Part shown: positions 8,488 through 19,647 of the stretch, piece by piece
Layout of the letters: every line of letters starts with the position of its first letter
Position numbering within the stretch: the first letter of the stretch is position 1
Assembly: GCA_019648995.1 (NCBI GenBank)
Contig: BLXT01003624.1
Coordinates: 3,787 to 24,702 of the forward strand
Direction: 5' to 3'
Source: Plakobranchus ocellatus
Lineage: Eukaryota > Mollusca > Gastropoda > Plakobranchidae
DNA length: 20,916 bases
Notes under the pieces: model-generated
The model's database searches: none
Told to the model about the DNA's origin: nothing
What the model saw: only the letters and a program-made list of their open reading frames with translations
Translations under genes and position numbers: made by a program

Positions 8488-9933
8488 AGCCTGAAAATTG
8501 TGATTTTCAACCCTTGGAATCCGTCACAGACAGCTTCAAATCTTCTTCAAGAGGGTAACAATTTTTTCAAAAATTTGCGCCCTTTTCCTCCCTTATTTTG
8601 GAAACGGCAGACATTGGACATGTCAGAAAGGACTAATATAGGTTGAGACCGTGCATTTTTAATGAAAGCTAACGTTTCTTCGTTCAAGTCGATAACAACG
8701 GCGGTAAAAGTGAAAGAAGTAAGCATCAAAATCATATTGCTTCATTGCATTGTGTAATTTTTTAATGGATTTTTTGCTCTTTTACGGACTTCGTTAATAT
8801 CTTAGCAAATCCAAGCAATATTGGCAATTTTTGGCTGAAACACTGACCTAGAGGTTGAAAGCCTCAACTTTGATGGCCTTAAGCTCCTACACAACCAGGG
8901 AAATGTTTAATTTTCTTCTACATATTGATAGAAGTAGGTCGAAAGACACTTTAATAATTCACATATCCAGCAACAGCTCAATTTGAGAGTAAGTAGGTTT
9001 GTAACAAAGCCCTTTTTGAGTAAAATTTCACTCTTTTTCTTTTTGTTTTGGAAACGTCTGGCATTGGCCATGTCGGAAGATAATAAAGTATAAGGAAAAA
9101 TGTTTTTCATCAATAACCAAGTTTTTTTGTGAAAATCAATAAAGACAAGACCCCAAAAAACAAGAAATAAGCATCAAAATCCTGTCGGTTCATTACGATC
9201 GTGAATTTTTAGCTCTTTTTCCTCTTTAATGGAAGCATTTCCATGAGAATCTGAGCAAACATAAGCCTGTGACACCATTGAGTTATGTTATACTTGTAAT
9301 CTACTCCACAGCTCAAGTATTTGATTGTTTGTCCCTATACATTTGAATGTTTTTATTGGATTTCAATATCCTTTACATGGACAAACTCGGCATTTTTAGT
9401 TGAAAATCCAGACAGAAAGCTCGTTGCAAGCCTCAGTTTTGATCGCCTTCGTATTCAGATTCAACTGAAACAATGTTAAATTTTCTTTCACATATCAATA
9501 AAGAAAGATTGAAATACACTTTTAAATGCCTCAAATTTCTTGCTTCAACTTTAGACCGCTAGCAATTTTTAATGGTAGTAAAGCCCATTTTTCATAGAAT
9601 TTTGCACATTTTTTTACCCGTTTGAGAAAGGCCAGGCACTAGAGTTATCAGAAATACTGAAAAATACATCAGGAATGTGGTTTTCAATGTTTATGTAACT
9701 TTTCCCATCCAGGAGAATAAAAAGGAAATGAATTCTTTGTGAAAGAAATGAGAAAAGGAGAGTGGTAAGATTTTGCTTCACCAAAACTAGGGTCTTTTTT
9801 TTCTTTCTATTATCTATTTAACTTGGTGTTAAAAATATACAGACTCTTATCAATTTTTTTTATATGCTTTTTTTCAATAATGTAGAATGGTACGAGTGAC
9901 CAAATGTCCTTTTTTTTATTTTCTTCTGAATCA
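8484..9933 (+). repeat. Array unit u3, remainder (A-B-C long)
   Basis: With the 48 bp before the transposon this makes about 1.49 kb. A small deletion follows the anchor near 8567, and another in the A tail near 8814. The B block (about 8891-9290) is a subtype shared with u7 (TCCAGCAACAGC, then TTTGAGAG). The C block is the long form. Its 9545-9770 stretch is nearly identical to 17877-18100 in u7, with about eight differences in roughly 220 positions by eye. Confidence 0.85.
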
Positions 9934-10894
9934 GATCTAGCTTTGAAAAGGAAGTCGACCATCAATTTTGAGGCAACAAATAGCCCAAAAATTGTGATTT
10001 TCAACCCTTGGAATCTGTCGCAAACAGCTTCAATCTTCTTCAAGAGGGTAACATTTTTTTCCTACATATCGATATAAAAATAACCCAAATGGCCAGCACT
10101 GGCTCAAATTTGCAAGTTAGTTTTGATCGTGGCAAAGCTATTTTTTTGTTAAATTTGCGCTCTTTTTTTCCTTATTTTGGAAACGGCAGACATTGGACAA
10201 GTCGGAAAGGACTAATATAGGTTAAGACCGTGCTTTTCTAATGAAAGCAAAAGTTTATTTATACAAGTCAATAATAACGGCGGTCGAAAGTGAAAGAAGT
10301 AACCATCAAAATCCTGTTTTTACTGGATTTTTGCTCTTTTACGTACGCACCTTAGTGGATATCTAAGGAAACCCAAGCCTGAAAAACTATACAAGTATAC
10401 TAAATTTCTACTCTATTTCATGATCAAAGCATCAACTTGATTTTGTCCACATACAATTAAGTTTTTTTTCTTTTTTAAATCATTTACATGACCAAAATTG
10501 GCAATTAATTACTGCAACCCTAGCCTAAGAAAAGGTTGAAAGCCTCAACTTTGATGGCTGTTAGCTCGGACACAACAATGTTGAATTTTCTTCTACATAT
10601 TGATATAGGTAGGTCCAATGACACTGTTATGGCCAGTAACAGCTCAAACCCACGAGTTAGTCTCATTAAAGACATAGTCATTTTTGAGTAAAATTTCGCT
10701 CTTTTTCTTTCTCACTTTGGAAAGGGCTGACATTGGCCATCATGAAAGATGCTAAAATACATCACTAAAATGCTTTTCGTCGTTAGCAAAGGCTTCTTTA
10801 TGAAATTAAATATTGATGGAAGCCAAAAAGGCAAGAGGTAAGCATCGAAATCCTGTCGCTTATTGATGATGGCAAATTTTTAAAGCGCTTTTTT

Positions 10895-10907
10895 CCCCTT
10901 TTATGGA
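10895..10907. repeat. SINE target-site duplication (left)
   Basis: CCCCTTTTATGGA, repeated perfectly at 11069-11081. Uninterrupted u2 has a single copy at the equivalent place near 3588. Confidence 0.9.
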
Positions 10908-11068
10908 GGGGGCGTCGGTAGCACAGTGGCTTGCGAGTCCGCCCTGAGATCTGCAGGGACCCTTCTGTCGCGGGTTCGAGCCCCGCTACCGGCGCCCTGG
11001 CCTGACGGAGGGCCTGAAAGCCTGAGATCACCTTGTTGTGGACTGGCTATATACAAAAAAAAACTAAA
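10908..11068 (+). mobile_element. tRNA-derived SINE, 161 bp
   Basis: The head carries an RNA polymerase III A-box match (TAGCACAGTGGC, 10919-10930) and a B-box match (GGTTCGAGCCC, 10973-10983), spaced as in tRNA genes. GGCGTCGGTAGC at 10911-10922 pairs with 10985-10996 except for one G-T pair, giving a stem longer than a normal acceptor. A T-arm-like GCGGG-TTCGAGC-CCCGC is visible. The body is about 70 bp of unrelated sequence ending in an A-rich tail from about 11054. A perfect 13-bp duplication flanks it, as expected of LINE-assisted insertion. It is not a functional tRNA gene: the tail, the long pairing and the duplication all argue for a retroposon. The partner LINE and SINE family are unknown. 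Confidence 0.87.
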
Positions 11069-11081
11069 CCCCTTTTATGGA
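11069..11081. repeat. SINE target-site duplication (right)
   Basis: The second perfect copy of the 13-bp duplication. The array B block resumes with AGCATTTCCATAC. Confidence 0.9.
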
Positions 11082-11591
11082 AGCATTTCCATACAACACT
11101 GAGCAAACATGTCTATAACACTGTTCAGTGATGTAAAAAATGCTTATTCTCTACTTCAGGGTCCAAATATTTGATCGTTTGTCCTATACATTTAAATGTT
11201 CTTATTGGATTTCAATATCCTTTACACTTACAAACTCGGCATTTTTGGTTGAAAATCCAGATCAAAACCTTATTGCAAGCCTTAATTTTGGTCTTCTTTG
11301 GGCTCAGATTCAACATAAACAAAATTAAATTTTCTTTCACATATCGACCAAGAAAGATTGAAATACACTATTAAAATTTAAATGCCCCAAATTGCTTGCT
11401 TCAACTACAGCCCGTGAGTAAAAAGTGCTAAGATTCTGCTTCACCAAAACTGGGGACTCTTTTATTTTCCTATTATCTATTTCACCAAGTGTCAAAAATG
11501 TGCAGACTGTATACAATTTTTTTTTACGCTTTTTCCAGCAATGCCAATCGCACCATTGACCAATGCCCTTTTTTTATTTCCTTCTGAGTCA

Positions 11592-13283
11592 GATCTAGCT
11601 TTGGAGAGGGAGCCACCCATCAACTTTGAGGTGACAAATAGCCTGAAAATTGTGATTTTACCCTTGGAATCCATTACAGCTAGCTTCAAATCTTCTTCAA
11701 GAGGGTAACAATTTTTTCTGCATATCGATAGAGAAAGGTTGAAAGACACTATAAAATAACCCAAATGGCTAGCACTAGCACTGGCTCAAACCTGCAAGTA
11801 AGTTTCAATCATAACAAAGCTATTTTTTTTTTGTAAAATTGCGCCCTTTTTCGTTTTTATTTTTGAAATGGCAGACATTGGACATGTCAGAAAGAGCTAA
11901 ACTATGATGAGATTGTGCTTTTTTAATGAAGGCTAAGGTTTCCTCATGCAAGTCAATCATGATGGATGTTGAAATTGCCTCAAGTTAGTATTGAAATGCT
12001 GTTGTTTCATTGGGATGTGGAATTTTGGAATTGATTTTAGCTCTTTCACTGACAAACCTTCGACAATATCTAAGCAAATGCAAGTTAAAAAAAAAAAACA
12101 TGCAAGTATACTAAATTTCTACTCTTTTTTATGATCAAAGCTTCAAATTCTTTTTGTCCATGCAATTGAGTGTTTTTAATTCATTTTGAAGTCATTTACA
12201 TGAGCAAAATCGGCAATTTTTGACTGAAACACTAAACGAGAAAGAGGTTGAAAGCCTCAAGGTTCGATCACCTTTAGCTCGGACACAACCAGGAAAAAGT
12301 TGATTTTTCATCTAAATATTGAAAGAAACAGGTTGAAAGACACTGTTAAAAAATTCAAATGGCCAGTAACAGCTCAAACCCACGAGTTAGTCTAGACAAT
12401 GATATAGCCATTTTTTAGTAAAATTTCGCCCATTTTCTTTCTTATTGGCCATGTCGGAAGATGCTATATTACATCAGAAAAATGCTTTTCATCGTAAGCA
12501 AAGGTTTCTTTATAAAATTAAATAATGACTGAAGCAAAAAATTCAAGTAGTGAACATCAAAATTCTATTGCTCCATGACGATGGCGAATTTGTTTATGCT
12601 TTTTCCTCTCTTGCGGAAGAGTTTCTGTAAAAATGTGACACCATTCACGGATGTTATAATTGCACTCTACTTCATAGCGGAAATATTTGATCTTTTATGT
12701 ATATACATTTCAATGTTTTTATAGGATTTTAAAATGATTTAAACGCGCAAAATCGGTATTTTTGGTTGAAAATTCAGACCAAAAGCTCATTGCAAGCCTT
12801 AATTTTGATCGCCTTTGGGCTCAGATTCAACTTAAACAATGTTTAATTTTTTTCATGCATGGATATAGAAAGATTGAAATACACAATTAAATACCTGAAA
12901 GTGCTCTCTACAACTTCAGCCTGGGAGTAAACTTTGATCATAGCAGAGCCTAATTTTCATAGAATTTCACACATTCTCTTATCTTTTTTTGAAAATGTCA
13001 GGCACTGGAGTTATCAGAAGACAGTAAAATACATGGGGAATGTGGTTTTCAATATTTTTCCACCAGGAGAATCAAAGGCAAACCTTATCTTTGTGAAAGA
13101 TATGAGAAAACAAAAGTGTTAAGATTCTTTTACACTGCAACTGGGAACTCTTTTTTTTTCTTTTATCTTTTTAACTATCTTCAATGCAACGACTAAATAC
13201 AATTTGTTTTCCTTCGCTTTTTCCAGAAACGTCCAACGAAACCAATGGCCAAATGTTCTTTTTTTGTCTTTCCTTTTGAGTCA
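11592..13283 (+). repeat. Array unit u5 (A-B-C long)
   Basis: This unit is about 1.69 kb, longer because the C block (from about 12660) is the long form with the full GTCAGGCACTGGAG segment. The A block is the subtype shared with u2 and u9. The 3' part of B (about 12440-12660) closely resembles the last 230 bp of the window in u9. TATCGATA is at 11723-11730. The long C differs clearly from that of u3 and u7, so the long form has at least two lineages. Confidence 0.85.
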
Positions 13284-14829
13284 GTTCTAGCTTTGGAAAG
13301 GGAGTCAACCATCAATTTTGAGGTGAGAAATGGCCCAAAAATTGTGATTTTCAGCCCTTGGCCTCCATTGCAGACAGCTTCAAATCTCTACAGCAGGGTA
13401 ACAATTTTGTCTACATATTGAAAGAGTGTGGTTGAAAGACACTATAAAATAACCCAAATGGCCATCACTAACTCAAACCCGCGCGTTAATTACCATCGTA
13501 ACAAAGCTATTTTTTTCAGTAAAATTGCACCGTTTTTCTTCCTTATTTTGGAAACCGTAGACATTGGATATGTCGGAAAGAGCTAAAATATGTTGGGAGT
13601 GTGCTTTCCTAATGAAAGCAAAGGCTTCTTCGTGCATGTGAGGAACAATGGAGGTCAAAAGTGAAAGAAGTGAGCATCAAAATCCTGTCGTTTCATGGCT
13701 ATGTGGAATTTTGAATCGATTTTCACTCTTTTATGGATGCACCTGCGTCAATATCTAAGCAAATGCAAGCTTAAAAAAACCATGCCAATAAATACTGCAT
13801 TTCTACTCTATTTCATTATCAACGCATTAATGCATTTTTGGCCAATTGAGTGTTTTTTTTCGTTTTGAAGTCATTTACATGAGCAAAAATCGGCAATTTT
13901 TGGCTGAAACACTAGCCTAAAAAGAGGTTGAAAGCCTCAACTTTTATTGCCGTTAGCTTGGACACAACAAGAAAAATTTTGAGCTTTCATATATGTATTG
14001 ATAAAAGTAGGTTATAGGACACTGTTAAATAGATTCAAATATCCAGCACGTCACAAGTTGAGGTTAATTTTTGATCTCAATAAAGCCATTTTTGAAAAAA
14101 AGTTTACTCTTTTTCTCTCTTATTTTGGTAACGACCAGCATTGGTAGTGTTGGAAGACGCTAAAATACATCCTGAAAATGCCTTTCATTATCTGCAAAGA
14201 TTTCTTTATGAAATTCAATGAACACAGAAGCCGAAAATTCAAGAAATGAGAATCAAAATTTTGTAGCTTAACGACAATGGCAAATTTTTTAGCACTTGTT
14301 CCTTTCTTAGGAAACTGTTTCCATAAAAACCTGAGCAAACACTTGCTATCACATGGTTCACTGATATTATACTTGGACTCTACTTCATGGCCAAAGTATT
14401 ATTTTTCTACGCATTTGAATGTTTATTTTTGTTTTTAAAATCTTTTACATGGGCAAACTGGGCATTTTTGGTTGAAAATCCAGACCGAAAGGTTTTCTAG
14501 TACAAGTCAGTAACGATGGAGGTTAAAAGTGAAAGAACTAAGCATCAAAATCCCGTCGTTTCATTGCGATGTGAAAATTTTTTATGAATTTTCACTCTTT
14601 TACAGATGCACCTTAAATAATATCTAAGCAAACGCAAGCCTGAAAACCATAAAAATATTCTACATTTCTTTTCTATTTCATGATCAAAGCATCAACTTGT
14701 TTTTGTCCATACAATCAATTTTTTAAAATTCATTTGGAAGTTCTTTTGCATGAGCAAAATCGGCAGTTTTTGGCTGAAACACTGACCTAGAGGTTGAAGG
14801 CCTCAACTTTGATCGACCTTAGCTCTGAC
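13284..14829 (+). repeat. Array unit u6 (A-B-C fragment-A fragment)
   Basis: A and B are present to about 14360. The C block starts but breaks off near 14489 (AGACCGAAAG), where the sequence jumps into the middle of an A block (GGTTTTCTAGTACAAGTCAGT) and runs to the A-B spacer at about 14829. There the array stops and unrelated DNA begins. The GAAAG/AAAGG overlap at the jump suggests a microhomology join or unequal exchange between A and C blocks. Confidence 0.8.
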
Positions 14830-14930
14830 AGTTTTATCTAACACGTTTTATGTGATATTCACTTGATTTTATTTAAAATTTGAATTGAACCCAACATCTT
14901 AATGATCACCGAGACTAGGTTTATTAGAAT

Positions 14931-14933
<3 letters not shown>

Positions 14934-14986
<53 letters not shown>
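14934..14986. repeat. (CT)n microsatellite
   Basis: About 26 uninterrupted CT dinucleotides, followed by TTCT and an AT run. Confidence 0.97.
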
Positions 14987-14990
<4 letters not shown>

Positions 14991-15004
14991 ATATATATAT
15001 ATAT
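14991..15004. repeat. (AT)n microsatellite
   Basis: Seven AT dinucleotides directly after the CT run, forming a compound microsatellite. Confidence 0.95.
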
Positions 15005-15032
15005 CTCCCTCTTAGAGACACATAGCTATTTT

Positions 15033-15467
15033 CTACTTTTTATTTTTGCCTCTTGTTTTCTTTTTTCTATTTTCTGGAATGAGTGATTTAAGATGTTGAG
15101 ATGTCTGTAGCAGGTGGGATTTCATTATTGTCTGTAATTGACTTGCTTCATTGTTCATTATGTGTGTTCTTTTCTGTATTTAACCGATACTTGAATGTAA
15201 AAGCTCCCCACCGAGTTCCCTTAGTAAACCTGAACCAATGTTATATTTCTGTATGAAAAGTATGCAGTGATGTTTTGGGAGATCCTTTTGTGAAAAGTTT
15301 TTGCGATGTACTGTCATGTACTGTTCTATGGCTTGTTGTATGTTTGTCAGTTTGTTGGTGTGGATTGGATCTGTGTGCAATATTGGATTGCGGATCTTGG
15401 AAAATGCTATATTTATGGAGTCTAGTTTAGCTGTATGTGTAAATGCGTGTCTATTATGACTTGATTG
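15033..15467 (-). pseudogene. Relic coding segment of an unidentified mobile-element-type protein
   Basis: On the minus strand one frame is open from 15467 to 15183, meets TAA at 15180-15182, then continues without another stop to TAG at 15033-15035, giving 95 plus 48 codons. Before the break it contains PKHHCILFIQKYNIG and GLLRELGGELLHSSI. After it comes a basic, lysine-rich end (LIPENRKKK). From memory, a G-L-G-L-L-G-E-Q-G-x-E-x-x-H motif recurs in uncharacterised, probably transposon-borne invertebrate proteins, and this looks like a degraded version. There is no start codon or intact N-terminus, so this is a 3' fragment. The similarity was not tested by a search and could be wrong. Confidence 0.4.
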
Positions 15468-16094
15468 TCAGTGCATCTAAGTGTTTGTAGCATAAGGTGT
15501 CTTATAAGTTGTTTATGGACATTTGTTTTGAAATACTTGTGACTGTGATTGCCAATAAAACTACAGCTGTGGTAAACTTGTGGTGTGTGATGCAGTTTTT
15601 GTTTAGTATTTTGTTCTCAGAAAGTGAAATAGATGAAAACTATCAGAAACTGTGTCGAGATAGAAAATTAGGCCTTCCGAGTTCAGTGTTTCCTGTAACC
15701 TTCACAAGAAAAAAAAAATTCATATAAAATTTTATAAAAAACCGCACTTAAAGCCCTTAGCACACAAAAAACATAAAGCCTTGTTCTAATCACTGATACC
15801 AAAATGTATAAAATTATTTTGTACAGTTTTTAGTTAATTGATAATTTCAATACCTACTGTAAAAATCACAAAATAGACACATTTATTTCTTAATCAACAT
15901 ATACCACGGAAAAAAGGCAATAGAATCGCCGAATCTAGAGGCAGCAGTATAATTTTTAGTACGTCTTGTTTTCGAGAAAGTGATCTTTTGAATGATGCTA
16001 AACTCGATTGTGCTTCAGACCTTGTCTTTTGTGTTTGGGCAGGTTAAAGGCTGGACATTTTAGCCGATTTTAGGACAATTCCTAGGCACAGAGC

Positions 16095-16199
16095 GCACAG
16101 CGGGATAAGAGACTCAGCGGCTGTCAGATCAAATACTGACAGGTGATTAATGACGGCACCTGGGAGCAACGCTGTGCAGGGGAGAATTTGTAAGTCTCC
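16095..16199. repeat. Cluster of nested inverted repeats, GC-richer than surroundings
   Basis: The outer arms GCACAGCG (16095-16102) and CGCTGTGC (16170-16177) enclose two more pairs. These are CTGTCAG/CTGACAG (16121-16127, 16136-16142) and AGGTG/CACCT (16141-16145, 16157-16161, overlapping the previous arm by two bases). GGAGA/TCTCC follows at 16181-16185 and 16195-16199. Together they could fold into an outer stem with inner hairpins. No match to a known RNA class was recognised, and no pol III boxes were seen. Confidence 0.55.
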
Positions 16200-16261
16200 T
16201 AAGCACGGAGGTTGTTATTGTTCTCCTCACAAACTAAATTCCCACCTATAATGTTGCAGCA

Positions 16262-16704
16262 AGACTCTGTGTTCAGGGTCAAAGTATTTGATCGTTTATC
16301 TCTATATATTTGAATGTTATTATTGGATTTCACTATCCTTTACACAGCAAACTCGAAATTTTTGGTTGAAAATACAGACCGAAACCTTGTTGCAAGCCTT
16401 AATTTTGATCACCTTCAGGCTCAGATTCAACGTAAACAAAATTAATTTTTTTTTTACATATCGATCGAGAAAGATTGAAATACACTATTAAATGCCCCAA
16501 ATTGCTTGCTACAACTTCAGCCCCCAGTAAAAAGTTGTAAGATTCTGCTACCCTGCACCTGCTTACTCTTTTTTTTCTCCTTTTATCAATTTAGCCAAGT
16601 GTCAAAAATGTGCAGACTCAATACAATTTTTTTTGTACGCTTTTTCCAGTAGTGTCCAAAGGCACCAGGGATCAAATGTCCTTTTTTTATATCCTTCTGA
16701 ATCA
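16262..16704 (+). repeat. Array C-block (short form) preceding u7
   Basis: The array resumes with TTCAGGGTCAAAGTATTTGATCG, the start of a C block, and continues as the short form to the next unit. TATCGATC is at 16459-16466. The A and B parts of this unit are missing, replaced by the 14830-16261 segment. Confidence 0.85.
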
Positions 16705-18165
16705 GATTCAGCTTTGGAGAGGGAGCAGACCATCAATTATGAGGTGAGAAATAGCCTGAAAATTGTGATTTTCAACCCTTGGAATCCGTTGCAGACAGCT
16801 TCTAATCTTCTTCAAGAGGGTAACAATTTTTTCTTCATATCGATACAGAAAGACCCTATAAAATAACCCAAATGGCCAGCACTGGCTCAAACCTGCGAGT
16901 AAGTTTCGATCGTAACAAAGTTATTTTTTTCAGTAAAATTGCGCCCTGTTTTTTCCTTATTTTGGAAATGGCAAACATTGGACATGTCGGAAAGGGCTAA
17001 TATACGTTGGGACTGTGCTTTTTTTATGAAAGCTAAAATTTCTTCGTTCAAGTCAATAACAACAGCGGTCAAAAGTAAAAGAAGTAAGCATTGAAATCCT
17101 GTCCCTTCTTGCATTGTGTAATTTTTTAATGGATTTTGCTCTTTAATGGATGAACCTTAGTCAATGTCTAAGCAAACCCAAGTATGGAAAACCATACAAA
17201 TATATTAAACTTCTACTCTATTTCAAGATCAAAGCATCAACTTATTTTTGTCCATACAATATAGTTTTTAAAATTAATTTCAAAGTCATTTACACGAGCA
17301 ATATTGGCAATTTTTGGCTGAAACATTGACCTAGAGGTTGAAAACCTCAAATTTGATGGCCTTTAGCTCTTACACAACCAGAAAAATGTTGAATTTTCAT
17401 CTATGTATCGATAAAGGTAGGTCAAAAGCTAGTGTTCAATAATTCAAATATCCAGCAACAGCCAAATTTGAGAGGAAGTATGATTGTAACAAAGCCATTT
17501 TTCAGTAAAATTTCACTCTTTTTCTTTCTTGTTTTGGAAATGTCTGGCATTGGCCATGTCGGAAGATGCTAAAGTCCAGGGCAAAAATGTTTTTCATTAA
17601 TAACCAAGGTTTTTTTGTGAAAATCAATTATGACAAAACCCAAAAAAACAAGAGGTAGGCATCAAAATCCTGTCGCTTCATGACGATTGGGAATTTTTAG
17701 CTCTTTTTCCTCTGTTATGGAAGCATTTCAATGAAAATCTGAGCAAACACAAACCTGTAACACCATTCAGTGTTGTTACACTTGTACTCTACTCCACAGC
17801 CCAAGTATTTAATCGTTTGTCCCTATACATTTGATACACTATTAAATGCCCCAAATTGCTTGCTACAACTTTAGACCGCTAGTAATTTTTAATGGTAGTA
17901 AAGTCCATTTTTCATAGAATTTTGCACATTTTTTTACCCGTTTGAGAAAGGCCAGGCACTAGAGTTTTCAGAAATACTGTAAAATACATCAGGAATGTGG
18001 TTTTCAATGTTTATGTAACTTTTCCCATCCAGGAGAATAAAAAGGAAATGTAATCTTTGTGAAAGAAATGAGAAAAAGAAAGTGGTAAGATTTTGCTACA
18101 CCAAAACTCGGGAAACTTTTTCTCTTCTCCTATTATCTTTTTAACCAAGCGTTAAAAATGTACAG
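16705..18165 (+). repeat. Array unit u7 (A-B-C long, trimmed)
   Basis: About 1.46 kb. It is the counterpart of u3 in both B subtype and long C subtype. The first part of C is deleted near 17834 (ATTTGA joined to TACACTATT) and its last part near 18165 (TACAG joined to AAATAGCC). TATCGATA occurs at 16838-16845 in A and at 17406-17413 in B. Confidence 0.85.
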
Positions 18166-19647
18166 AAATAGCCCAAACATTGTGATTTTCAACCCTTGGA
18201 ATCCGTCACAGACAGCTTCAAATCTTCTTCAAGAGGGTAACAATTTTTCTACATATCGATAGAGAAAGGTTTAAATACACTATAAAATAACCCAAATGGC
18301 CAGCACTGGCTCAAACCTGCGAGTTAGTTTCGATCATAACAAAGCTGTTGTTTTCAGTAAAATTGCACCCTTTTTCTCACTGATTTTGGAAATGGCAGAC
18401 ATTGGACATGTCAGAAAGGGCTAATATACGATGGGAATGTGTTTTTTTTTATGAAAGCAACGATTTCTTTGTTGAAGTCAATAACAATGGCGTTCAAAAG
18501 TGAAAGAAGTAAGCATAAAAATCCTATTGTTTCATTGCTATGTATAATTTTTAAATTGATTTTCACTCTTTTACAGACGCACCTTCGTCAATATCTAAGC
18601 AAATGCAAGCTTAAACAAACCATGCAAATAAATACTACATTTCTACTCTATTTCATGATCAAAGCATCAAGTTTTTTTTGTCCATACCATTAAGTTTTTT
18701 TTTCCTTTTTTAAATCATTTTAATGACCAAAATTGGCAATTTTGGGCTGAAACACTAGCCTAAAAAAAGGTTGAAAGCCTCAACTTTGATGACCTTTAGC
18801 TTGGACACAACCAGGAAAAAGTTGAATTTTCTTCTATGTATTGATAGAGATAGGTCAAAAGACACTGTTAAATAATTCAAATGGCCAGTAACAGCTCAGA
18901 CCTACGATTTAGTCTTGACAATGACATAGACATTTTTTAGTAAAATTTTGCTCTTTTCTTTCTTACTTTGGAAACGGCTGACATTGGCCATGTCAGAAGA
19001 TGCTAAAATACATCACAAAAATGCTTTTCATCGTTAGCAAAGGTTTCTTTATGAAATTCAAATCAACATAAGCCAAAACTGCAAGAGGTTAGCATCAGAA
19101 TCCTGTCGCTTCATGATGATGGCAAATTTTTAAAGTGCTTTTCCCCCTTTCTTTTATGAAAACGTTTCCACAAACCTCTGAGCAAACACATGTGTATAAC
19201 ACTATTCAGTGATGTAATACTTGTGCTCTTCTTCAGGGTCCAGTATTTTATAGTTTGTCCCTATACATTTGAATGTTTTTATTGGATTTCAAAATCCTTT
19301 ACACGGGCAAACTCCATACCAAAACCTTATTGCAAGCCTTAATTTTGATTACCTGCAGACTCAGATTTAACGTAAACAAAATGAAATTTTCTTTCACAAA
19401 TTGATCAAGAAAGATTGAAATATACTATTGAATGCCCCAAATTACTTGCTGCAACTTCAGCCCGTGAGTAAAAAGTGATAAGATTCTGCTACACTGCAAC
19501 TGTGGACTCCTATTTTTTTCCTATTATCTATTTAGCCAAGTGTCAAAAATGTGTAGACTCAATACAATTTTTTTTTGTACGCTTTTTCCAGTAATGTCCA
19601 ATGGCACCAGTGACTAAATGTCCTTTTTTTTATTTCCTTCTCAATCA
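18166..19647 (+). repeat. Array unit u8 (5'-trimmed A-B-C short)
   Basis: It lacks the 38-nt cassette and its flank because of the join at 18165. The A block resembles u6 in its tail (AAATGCAAGCTTAAA). B and short C match u4 in type. C has a small internal gap near 19313 (GCAAACTCCATACC). TATCGATA is at 18254-18261. Confidence 0.85.

Larger units (their letters stand above)
9934..11591 (+). repeat. Array unit u4 (A-B-C short, SINE-interrupted)
   Basis: Subtracting the SINE and its duplicated 13 bp leaves about 1.48 kb. TATCGATA is at 10067-10074. B begins near 10566 and is cut by the SINE at its ATGGAAGCATTTCC segment. The short C block follows from about 11140. Its best partner in order and subtype is u8. 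Confidence 0.85.
14830..16261. other. Non-array segment inside the array
   Basis: About 1.43 kb without similarity to the array. No terminal inverted repeats or target-site duplication were found at its edges. The array on its two sides is not contiguous: it leaves at the A-B spacer and returns in C, so a B block is missing. The segment holds a microsatellite (14934-15004), a relic minus-strand coding stretch (15033-15467) and a set of nested inverted repeats (16095-16199). 15470-16080 shows nothing else supportable. A plus-strand open frame at 15497-15727 has no recognised content. Confidence 0.7.

Noticed and set aside
10838-10843. Conserved GTAAGC splice donor in every sub-monomer
   Set aside because: It is present in several A blocks and in u4 B, but other copies read CAAGC, TAACC, GTAGGC or GTTAGC, so it is not conserved.
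10908-10996. tRNA gene
   Set aside because: A and B boxes are present, but the arms do not give a normal cloverleaf. The flanking 13-bp duplication and A-rich tail show a SINE.
11140-11328. Plus-strand open frame in C (SAFLVENPDQNL-like), also at 2116-2301
   Set aside because: It recurs only because the DNA repeats. Other copies have small gaps or stops, and overlapping frames are equally open.
15497-15727. Plus-strand 76-codon gene
   Set aside because: No recognised motif, and it lies in AT-rich relic DNA next to an antisense relic that looks more protein-like.
14830-16261. LTR element or TIR transposon
   Set aside because: The two ends share no direct or inverted repeat, and there is no target duplication.
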